A DNA stretch of 6,344 bases, from positions 1 to 6,344 of the forward strand of contig CAINLH010000197.1 in assembly GCA_903850275.1 (NCBI GenBank), written 5' to 3'. A model generated the notes under the pieces. It was not told where the DNA came from and did not search any database. It saw nothing but the letters and a program-made list of their open reading frames with translations. Below, one piece after another: positions 1 through 5,589 of the stretch. Positions within the stretch are counted from its first letter, which is position 1, and each line of letters opens with the position of its first letter. A program made the position numbers and the translations under genes. The stretch comes from an uncultured Acidimicrobium sp. GTDB lineage: Bacteria; Actinomycetota; Acidimicrobiia; Acidimicrobiales; Ilumatobacteraceae.

Positions 1-1666
1 GAACCTCATTCTCATCTTCATATGTCGAGTAGTGATAAGGCGTCTCGGCAGCAAACTCTGCGCTGCAAGTGTCTACCGCCTTGTATGTAGGTATAACTCC
101 GGCCTTAAGACGGGCGGCTCGAACTTCGTCTTCTGTTGTAGACCAGAGGTACGCCAATTGGGCGTCGGCGAACCCAAGGCGCTTCGCACGCCTCCAGTCG
201 CGAACCGACATCGTTGCAGATGTCAATGCGGACAGATGGGAACGCTCTTCAATAATGCTCATCATCTGATCGAGGAACCAGTAATCAATCTTGCATGATT
301 CGTACACCAACTCGACCGAAATTCCGCGATGGAGGCACTCGCCTACCTGGAACAACCGCTCCGGCGTTGGAATCGAAATCATTTTCAACATCGCGTCGTC
401 TGAAACACCATGGAAAACAGTCTCTGAAGGATCACAATTAAGCCCCATGTGACCGTTCTCGAGTGATCGAAGTGCCTTCTGAAGACTTTCGGGAAAGGTT
501 CGACCGATCGACATGGCCTCCCCAACGCTTTGCATCTGCGTTCCCAACACACCGGAAGTTCCGGGGAACTTCTCGAAGGCCCAACGGGGAACCTTTGTAA
601 CGACATAATCAATTGTTGGCTCGAAACTCGCAGGTGTCATCTTGGTGATGTCATTAGAGATTTCGTCAAGCGTGTAACCGACCGCGAGTTTTGCGGCAAT
701 CTTGGCAATTGGAAAGCCAGTTGCCTTCGACGCCAATGCGGACGACCTCGAAACTCTCGGGTTCATCTCAATTACAACTTGATCTCCGTTTTTAGGGTTG
801 ACCGCGAACTGAACATTGGACCCGCCAGTTTCTACGCCCACTCTTCGGATGCAAGCGAAAGCGGCATCTCGCATCATTTGGTACTCGACATCAGAAAGGG
901 TCATTGCAGGTGCGACGGTTATCGAGTCGCCGGTGTGCACACCCATTGGATCTACGTTCTCAATGGAGCAGATGATGACGCAGTTGTCGGCCTTATCGCG
1001 CATTACCTCCAGCTCGAATTCTTTCCAACCTGCAATTGATTCTTCGATGAGAATTTCTCCGATAGGGCTAGCTGCGATTCCATTAGCTGCCAGCCGTGTG
1101 AATTCTTCTGGAGTGTGGGCGATGCCGGTGCCCCGACCGCCCAAAATGTAGGCAGGCCGAATAATGATCGGAAGGCCGATCTCGAGACAAACTTTTTCTG
1201 CTTCTTGCATGTTGTGAGCTACGCCGCTTCGAGGAACTTTGAGGCCTATCTCGATCATGGCCAACTTGAATTTTTCACGATCCTCGGCCGTGGCAATTGC
1301 CTCGGCATTCGCACCAATCAATTCTGGTGTTCCGGGAACGCCAACTTTTCCTTTCGCGAACAACTCCATCGCGAGATTGAGCGCAGTTTGCCCGCCGAGA
1401 GTTGGCAGAACTGCATCTGGTTTTTCGCGGTCGATGATCGCCGACAAAACTTCAACAGTGAGTGGCTCGATGTACGTTCGGTCGGCAAAATCTGGATCAG
1501 TCATGATGGTGGCGGGGTTCGAGTTGGCCAAAATGACTCGGTATCCCTCCTCGCGCAAAACGCGACAAGCTTGAGTTCCCGAATAGTCGAACTCACACGC
1601 CTGGCCAATGACAATGGGGCCGGAACCGATAATCAAGATCGTTTTTAGATCATTACGACGAGGCAT
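1..1666 (-). CDS. carB: Carbamoyl-phosphate synthase large subunit (N-terminal half, cut by window edge)
   Basis: Large subunit of carbamoyl-phosphate synthase, a cytoplasmic enzyme that uses ammonia delivered by CarA, bicarbonate and two ATP to make carbamoyl phosphate for pyrimidines and arginine. The frame is open from ATG at 1666 to the left edge, giving 555 codons without a stop; the family is about 1070 residues, so roughly half is present. Residues 1-35 carry the hallmark start (GPIVIGQACEFDYSG near 16-30). The first ATP-grasp (carboxyphosphate) domain has the expected ligands at a one-residue offset from E. coli: R130, R170, E216, H244, N284, Q286, E300, N302, R304. About 405-553 is the oligomerisation domain, ending in the conserved STYE-like linker before the second ATP-grasp. 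The carbamoyl-phosphate and allosteric (UMP/ornithine) domains lie outside, so allostery cannot be judged. The start overlaps the carA stop by one base (TAATG), with only a weak GGAA 9 bases upstream. No frameshift or missing active-site residue was found in translation. Confidence 0.98.
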   Translation of the reverse strand, partial: MPRRNDLKTILIIGSGPIVIGQACEFDYSGTQACRVLREEGYRVILANSNPATIMTDPDFADRTYIEPLTVEVLSAIIDREKPDAVLPTLGGQTALNLAMELFAKGKVGVPGTPELIGANAEAIATAEDREKFKLAMIEIGLKVPRSGVAHNMQEAEKVCLEIGLPIIIRPAYILGGRGTGIAHTPEEFTRLAANGIAASPIGEILIEESIAGWKEFELEVMRDKADNCVIICSIENVDPMGVHTGDSITVAPAMTLSDVEYQMMRDAAFACIRRVGVETGGSNVQFAVNPKNGDQVVIEMNPRVSRSSALASKATGFPIAKIAAKLAVGYTLDEISNDITKMTPASFEPTIDYVVTKVPRWAFEKFPGTSGVLGTQMQSVGEAMSIGRTFPESLQKALRSLENGHMGLNCDPSETVFHGVSDDAMLKMISIPTPERLFQVGECLHRGISVELVYESCKIDYWFLDQMMSIIEERSHLSALTSATMSVRDWRRAKRLGFADAQLAYLWSTTEDEVRAARLKAGVIPTYKAVDTCSAEFAAETPYHYSTYEDENEV

Positions 1667-2745
1667 TATCGCTGTTCCATCATTGATTTAAATTCTGCGA
1701 AAAGGTATCTGCTGTCGTGTGGTCCTGGCCCAGCCTCTGGGTGATATTGAACGCTAAAGGCATTTGCTCCGATCACTCGCATGCCTTCGTTGGTGTTGTC
1801 GTTGAGATTGGTGTGTGTTACTTGTGCGATGTCCGAAAGAGATAAAGGGTCTACGCAAAAGTTGTGATTTTGGCTGGTGATCTCGACGGTGCCGGTTGAA
1901 AGGTTTCGAACCGGATGATTTGCGCCGTGATGACCGAACGGAAGCTTGAAGGTTTTACCGCCCAAGGCAAGTGTCAACAATTGGTGACCTAAACAGATGC
2001 CGAATACAGGCGTGCCACTGCCGACGAGCGCAGAGATCACCTGAGGTGCTCCAATTACGGCCTCTGGATCGCCAGGACCATTGGAAAGGAAAACCCCATC
2101 CGGAGACATCGAAACAATCTCGTCAAACGAAGTTGACGCAGGTACGACGGTTACTGTTGCGATTTCGCTGAGGCAGCGAAGAATTGTTGCTTTAATCCCA
2201 TAATCAATTGCGACAACCTTGTGATGACCACTACCAACTACGTACGGCTGAGCGGTCGTTACTTGAGACACCAAATCAACACCACTCGTGCCGCTCTCTG
2301 CTCGCGCCGCGTCAAGCAACGATTTGGCATCTGCGCTGCCGAATGCCCCGCTCATTGCGCCCGTGTCACGAAGGATTCGTGTGAGCCGACGTGTGTCGAC
2401 TCCCGCTATGCCACTGACATTCAAACGCTTCAGATATTCATCCAAGTCTTCCGTGCTTCGCCAGTTGCTTCGACGCCGCGCCATTTCCCGGACAATTACT
2501 CCACGGGCGAAGACTGCTCGGCTTTCATCATCCGCGGCAACGGTTCCGTAGTTGCCTATGTGTGGTGTGGTGAATGTGACAATTTGTCCGGCGTACGACG
2601 GATCGGAAATCACTTCTTGATATCCAGTCATAGCCGTGTGAAACACCACTTCACCACTGGAGACAGATGCGCGCTCGGAGCCAATCAGTTCGCCCTCGAA
2701 GATTGATCCGTCAGACAGGACAAGCACGCCCTCTCGAACTTTCAT
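1666..2745 (-). CDS. carA: Carbamoyl-phosphate synthase small subunit (glutamine amidotransferase)
   Basis: Glutaminase subunit that hydrolyses glutamine and channels ammonia to CarB. The 359 residues are slightly shorter than E. coli CarA (382) but span the whole family fold. The N-terminal small-subunit domain (about 1-150) contains the conserved block HTAMTGYQEVISDPSYAGQ at 36-54 and GIAGVDTR at 112-119. The class I glutamine amidotransferase domain (about 175-355) has the oxyanion-strand motif SNGPGDP at 221-227, the nucleophile elbow GICLGHQ with Cys251, and the His335/Glu337 pair in QYHPEA, so the catalytic triad is intact. The ATG at 2745 is chosen because it forms an ATGA overlap with the pyrC stop and has GGTGAGG (2753-2759) 7 bases upstream. 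It is followed directly by carB, its obligate partner. Small acidic and Ala/Ser-rich stretches (137-158) between domains look like an ordinary linker. Confidence 0.98.
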   Translation of the reverse strand: MKVREGVLVLSDGSIFEGELIGSERASVSSGEVVFHTAMTGYQEVISDPSYAGQIVTFTTPHIGNYGTVAADDESRAVFARGVIVREMARRRSNWRSTEDLDEYLKRLNVSGIAGVDTRRLTRILRDTGAMSGAFGSADAKSLLDAARAESGTSGVDLVSQVTTAQPYVVGSGHHKVVAIDYGIKATILRCLSEIATVTVVPASTSFDEIVSMSPDGVFLSNGPGDPEAVIGAPQVISALVGSGTPVFGICLGHQLLTLALGGKTFKLPFGHHGANHPVRNLSTGTVEITSQNHNFCVDPLSLSDIAQVTHTNLNDNTNEGMRVIGANAFSVQYHPEAGPGPHDSRYLFAEFKSMMEQR

Positions 2746-4016
2746 TTCAGCGCCTCACCATCACGCACGACCAAATCTCCGTTGAACATTGTGTGTACCA
2801 CTTTGCCACGCAACTGCCTTCCCACAAAGGGAGTATTCGTGCTCTTGCTCGCCATGGTTTCCGGGTTGATCATCCAAGTTGCGTTGAGATCGACGAAACA
2901 CAAATTTGCAGCAACTCCCACCCGCGGCAAGTTACCTTGCCTGTCCACAATTCCAGCAATCCTCGCTGGTGCAACCGACATCACCTGTGCAATTGCCAAC
3001 GGATCGAGGTCGAGTGCCGCACATGTAACACCCAATGCTGTCTCCAATCCAAGCATGCCTGGAGGAGCCTGATCGAGAGGCAATTCCTTATCGCGACGTG
3101 CGTGCGGCGCATGGTCTGTGGCGATTGCGTCAATGGTTCCATCCAACACACCGGCTTTAAGAGCATCAATGTCGGAGATTGTGCGCAATGGAGGATTGAC
3201 CTTGAATGTTGCATCAAACCCCCTGAGCAATTCAGCGGTTAACGATAAGTGATGAGGCGTCACCTCTGCCGTTACTGGAAGACCGTCAAGTTTCGCCTGC
3301 CGCACTAATTCGACGCTGCCTGCAGTGGAGAGATGAAGGAAATGAATTCTCGCTCCGGTGAGACGCGCTAATTCGATGTCCCGATGAACCATGAGCTCCT
3401 CTGCAATCGACGGCCAGCCCGGAACCCCGAGATCGGACGAGCAACCGCATTCGTGCATCACTGCCCCCTGCGTCAGAGATGACACTTCGCAGTGCTGCCC
3501 CAACACCACGTTCAACTCTTTGGAATACTCCATTGCTCGTCGCATCAATAGAGGATCTTGGACACCAGATCCGTCGTCGGTAAACAATTTGACGCCTACT
3601 TTTGCGAGTTCCGCCATTGGCGCTAGCGCCTTGCCCTCTCTCCCCATGGTGATGCATCCACTTGGAATCACCTCCAGCAGTCCGGCTCGTTGGCCTTGCA
3701 ACCGGACAAACTCAATTGTTGGAACATTGTCCTGTGCCGGATTGGTGTTCGGCATCGCAATAACTGCCGTGTAGCCGCCCTTTGCTCCTGCGCGACTGCC
3801 CGTTTCAATCGTTTCGGTATCTTCCCTACCTGGCTCTCGCAAGTGCGCATGCAGATCTACGAAACCTGGGAAAACAGTTAATCCAGAAATGTCAACGACT
3901 TCCTTGGCAGCGAGCCCAGAACCAATTCCCGAAATTTGGCCGCCCTGCACCACCAGGTCGGCATGAACAACGCCTTCATTCGTCACAATGTTTCCACCAC
4001 GGAACACAACGCTCAT
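2742..4016 (-). CDS. pyrC: Dihydroorotase, class I (zinc amidohydrolase)
   Basis: Catalyses reversible cyclisation of N-carbamoyl-aspartate to dihydroorotate, the third step of the pathway. At 424 residues it has the length of the class I bacterial dihydroorotases (Bacillus and Aquifex type) rather than the shorter E. coli class II type. Metal-site motifs are in order: DLHAHLR at 54-60 (His56, His58), FTDDG at 145-149 (an Asp of the DD pair replaces the carboxylated lysine used in class II), QHCE with His175, HLS with His228, KVNPP at 272-276 (substrate-binding Asn274) and ATDHAPH at 299-305 (catalytic Asp301). All are present, so this should be an active enzyme and not the inactive pyrC' paralogue found beside some pyrB genes. 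The start forms an ATGA overlap with pyrB and has the best Shine-Dalgarno of the operon 7 bases upstream. In other bacteria class I dihydroorotases can form a complex with PyrB; adjacency and coupling are compatible with that but do not prove it. Confidence 0.98.
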   Translation of the reverse strand: MSVVFRGGNIVTNEGVVHADLVVQGGQISGIGSGLAAKEVVDISGLTVFPGFVDLHAHLREPGREDTETIETGSRAGAKGGYTAVIAMPNTNPAQDNVPTIEFVRLQGQRAGLLEVIPSGCITMGREGKALAPMAELAKVGVKLFTDDGSGVQDPLLMRRAMEYSKELNVVLGQHCEVSSLTQGAVMHECGCSSDLGVPGWPSIAEELMVHRDIELARLTGARIHFLHLSTAGSVELVRQAKLDGLPVTAEVTPHHLSLTAELLRGFDATFKVNPPLRTISDIDALKAGVLDGTIDAIATDHAPHARRDKELPLDQAPPGMLGLETALGVTCAALDLDPLAIAQVMSVAPARIAGIVDRQGNLPRVGVAANLCFVDLNATWMINPETMASKSTNTPFVGRQLRGKVVHTMFNGDLVVRDGEALK

Positions 4017-4975
4017 TGTGCAGCCTCCTTCGAAAGACCTTGTATTGCATGATCTCGATCATCATTCAGTGTGAGTGCAGTGAATAAAACTGCCATGCGC
4101 ACAGAAACACCATTTGCAACTTGGCGATGAATCAACGACTGCGAAAGATGAGATGGGTCAACTTGCATTTCAACACCGCGGTTCATCGGTCCGGGGTGCA
4201 TGATTCGAGCATTAAGCGGCAACTGACTCACTCGTTTTTCGGTAAGGCCGAAACGATTTCCATACTCGGAAAGATTCGGGATGAGACCTTGATCCATTCG
4301 TTCGCTCTGCAGTCGGAGCATGTACAAAATGTCCGTCGTGCCAATTACGTCATCGATATCGTTCGAGATAGTGACCGGCCAATGACCTACATCTGGCGGA
4401 AGAAGTGTGCTCGGCGCAACGATGATCACTTTGGCGCCAAGCATGGCAAAGGCTTCCACATTGCTGCGAGCCACCCGACTATGTCGAATATCGCCAACGA
4501 TTGAAATAGTTAATCCTTCAAACGAATCAACACCGAATGCTTCCGAAACCGTGAAACAATCGACTAGAGCTTGAGTTGGATGCTGGTGGGCACCGTCACC
4601 CGCATTAATTATTGACGCATCTGTCCACTGCTCGATCTGCCATGGAATACCCGATGATTTGTGACGAACTACAAATGCATCGACACCCATGTCCGAAATA
4701 GTTTCAATCGTGTCACGCAGGCTTTCTCCCTTGTTAACGCTTGAGGTAGAAACACTAAAGTTCATTGTTTCCGCTGAAAGTCTTTTTGCAGCGGTTTCGA
4801 AGCTCAATCGAGTGCGCGTTGAATCCTCTAGGAACAAACTCACCACAGTTTTGCCGCGTAAAGCGGGAACCTTGGGAACGGGGCGCGAGTTAATCTCCGA
4901 CATTTGTTTCGCACGCTCAACAATTGCCAAGACTCCAGCTTTCCCAATCTCGGAGATGCTTCGGATGTGTTTCAT
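4013..4975 (-). CDS. pyrB: Aspartate carbamoyltransferase catalytic subunit
   Basis: Transfers the carbamoyl group from carbamoyl phosphate to aspartate, the committed step of pyrimidine synthesis. The 320-residue length is typical of a catalytic chain. The carbamoyl-phosphate domain holds the P-loop-like EDSTRTR at 50-56, the 80s loop SVNKGES at 79-85 with Lys82, Arg104 in VVRH, and GAHQHPTQ at 128-135 with His132. The aspartate domain has DIRHSRVARS at 162-171 with Arg167, RLQSER at 221-226 with Arg221, and HPGPMNRG at 260-267. All expected active-site residues are there. It is separated from ornithine carbamoyltransferase by the 80s-loop lysine and by the RLQSER and PGPMNRG signatures. No pyrI regulatory-chain gene is adjacent. 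The ATG at 4975 makes an ATGA overlap with pyrR, and GGAG within 4983-4986 sits 7 bases upstream. Feedback probably acts through PyrR and CarB rather than a PyrI chain, which is an inference from the absence of pyrI here. Confidence 0.98.
   Translation of the reverse strand: MKHIRSISEIGKAGVLAIVERAKQMSEINSRPVPKVPALRGKTVVSLFLEDSTRTRLSFETAAKRLSAETMNFSVSTSSVNKGESLRDTIETISDMGVDAFVVRHKSSGIPWQIEQWTDASIINAGDGAHQHPTQALVDCFTVSEAFGVDSFEGLTISIVGDIRHSRVARSNVEAFAMLGAKVIIVAPSTLLPPDVGHWPVTISNDIDDVIGTTDILYMLRLQSERMDQGLIPNLSEYGNRFGLTEKRVSQLPLNARIMHPGPMNRGVEMQVDPSHLSQSLIHRQVANGVSVRMAVLFTALTLNDDRDHAIQGLSKEAAQ
4024..4031 (-). promoter_or_regulatory. Strong Shine-Dalgarno of pyrC inside pyrB
   Basis: GAAGGAGG on the minus strand, 7 bases before the pyrC ATG at 4016 and inside the last codons of pyrB. 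It is the closest to the 16S anti-Shine-Dalgarno complement among the five genes. It suggests pyrC can also recruit ribosomes itself rather than rely only on the ATGA re-start. Confidence 0.75.
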
Positions 4976-5511
4976 TTGCCTTCTCCGGCAGTGACGGTCA
5001 CACCATCGACCGAAACAAGCACCTCGTCAGAATTCTTGGTTGGAAGGTTCTTGCCAACGAAATCTGGTCTTATCGGAAGTTCTCTATGTCCGCGATCTAC
5101 CAGCACGGCCAGTTGCACACATTTCGGTCGACCAAAACTATTCAACCCCTCTAGGGCTGCCCGGACGGTCCTCCCCGTGAACAACACGTCGTCAACAAGC
5201 ACAACTGTTGTATCCGTGATGTCGCAAGGTATGTGACTGATCGCAACCTGGCTTGCTGGACGAAGATCAATGTCGTCGCGATGCATCGAAACATCAATGA
5301 CACCAAGAGGTACTACAAGTTCGGGTTCAATCTGAGAAATCTTCGCAGCGAGAGCCTCGGCAATCCAAACACCGCCGCGTTGTAGCCCAACGATTACGAG
5401 GTCGTCAGAACCGTGATTCTTCTCGACAATCTCGTGGGCTATTCGGCTTAACGCACGATGCACATCGGGGCCAGTCATGACGGCAACACTCGACGTTGAT
5501 AAAGCACTCAC
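4972..5511 (-). CDS. pyrR: Bifunctional pyr operon RNA-binding regulator / uracil phosphoribosyltransferase
   Basis: PyrR senses UMP/UTP against PRPP and binds a hairpin in pyr mRNA; many members also convert uracil and PRPP to UMP. The 179 residues match the family (about 180). The PRPP-binding motif is VVLVDDVLFTGRT at 103-115, and the signature DRGHRELPIR lies at 139-148. Residues that line up with those needed for RNA binding in Bacillus subtilis PyrR are kept: His26, His142, Arg143, Arg148 and Lys154, with Ser22 in place of Thr18. The pyrophosphate loop reads LQRGG at 43-47 where Bacillus has KTRG, a modest variation. The start is GTG at 5511, chosen because AAGGGA stands 6 bases upstream and the family N-terminal strand (VAVM, 9-12) would be cut by the internal ATG at 5478. 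It is the first gene of the operon, and its own leader carries the predicted PyrR hairpin, so it should be autoregulated. Confidence 0.97.
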   Translation of the reverse strand: MSALSTSSVAVMTGPDVHRALSRIAHEIVEKNHGSDDLVIVGLQRGGVWIAEALAAKISQIEPELVVPLGVIDVSMHRDDIDLRPASQVAISHIPCDITDTTVVLVDDVLFTGRTVRAALEGLNSFGRPKCVQLAVLVDRGHRELPIRPDFVGKNLPTKNSDEVLVSVDGVTVTAGEGK

Positions 5512-5516
5512 TGTTA

Positions 5517-5522
5517 TCCCTT
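5517..5522 (-). promoter_or_regulatory. Shine-Dalgarno of pyrR
   Basis: AAGGGA on the minus strand, with 6 bases between it and the GTG codon at 5511. It decides the GTG start over the internal ATG at 5478. Its first base is also the last base of the 3' arm of the PyrR hairpin, so ribosome access and hairpin formation should compete. This is a direct reading of the sequence; the competition is inferred. Confidence 0.75.
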
Positions 5523-5552
5523 CGTTTGAACCTCACGGGGCTCAATTAACGA
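5522..5552 (-). promoter_or_regulatory. Predicted PyrR-binding RNA hairpin in the pyrR leader
   Basis: In the minus-strand RNA this reads, 5' to 3': lower-stem arm UCGU (5552-5549), bulge UAA (5548-5546), upper-stem arm UUGAGCC (5545-5539), hexaloop CCGUGA (5538-5533), arm GGUUCAA (5532-5526) and arm ACGA (5525-5522). The upper stem has 7 pairs including one G-U, and the lower stem has 4 Watson-Crick pairs. A hexaloop of the form CNGNGA flanked by CC/GG pairs, with a 5'-side bulge below the upper stem, is the established PyrR recognition element. The core AGCCCCGUGAGGUU differs from the usual ARUCCNGNGAGGYU at one position (C for U). Its lower arm ends on the Shine-Dalgarno, so PyrR bound with UMP would be expected to block translation of pyrR and, through coupling, the genes downstream. 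Confidence 0.85.
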
Positions 5553-5571
5553 CCTGCGAAAATATAGCAGG
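5553..5571. repeat. Short inverted repeat across the 10 box
   Basis: CCTGC (5553-5557) and GCAGG (5567-5571) form a perfect 5-bp dyad around a 9-base A/T-rich centre that contains the 10 hexamer. It could be a small operator half-site pair or chance. It is not a convincing terminator for the upstream gene, because the stem is short and no U-run follows it on the minus strand. Confidence 0.35.
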
Positions 5572-5589
5572 GCTACAGACGTTTGTAGA
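5561..5589 (-). promoter_or_regulatory. Predicted promoter of the pyr operon (extended 10 box)
   Basis: Read on the minus strand, a 35-type hexamer TCTACA (5589-5584; 4 of 6 to TTGACA) is followed by a 17-base spacer and a 10-type hexamer TATATT (5566-5561; 5 of 6 to TATAAT). A TG one base upstream of the hexamer makes it an extended 10 box. The transcript would begin near 5554-5555, only a few bases before the first base of the PyrR hairpin, which leaves a leader of about 43 nt. The 35 box lies inside the last codons of the upstream membrane-protein gene. The position relative to the hairpin supports the call, but no start site has been measured. Confidence 0.6.

Noticed and set aside
530..1039. 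169-codon plus-strand open frame
   Set aside because: It lies wholly antisense to conserved carB sequence, has no recognisable family and no promoter or Shine-Dalgarno of note. It is a shadow frame.
1115..1648. 177-codon plus-strand open frame opposite the first third of carB
   Set aside because: Antisense to the ATP-grasp coding sequence, whose translation matches the family without a break; composition and context give no support for a second gene.
2667..3242. 191-codon plus-strand open frame, the longest on that strand
   Set aside because: Spans the carA/pyrC junction in antisense, is rich in Cys, His and Arg as expected of a shadow frame, and resembles no known protein.
5476..5478. ATG within pyrR as an alternative start
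   Set aside because: It would remove the conserved N-terminal strand, and the Shine-Dalgarno AAGGGA is spaced for the GTG at 5511.
5512..5572. Bacillus-type attenuator or intrinsic terminator in the pyrR leader
   Set aside because: The only strong hairpin is followed by the Shine-Dalgarno and start codon, not by a U-run, and the leader is too short for alternative terminator and antiterminator structures.
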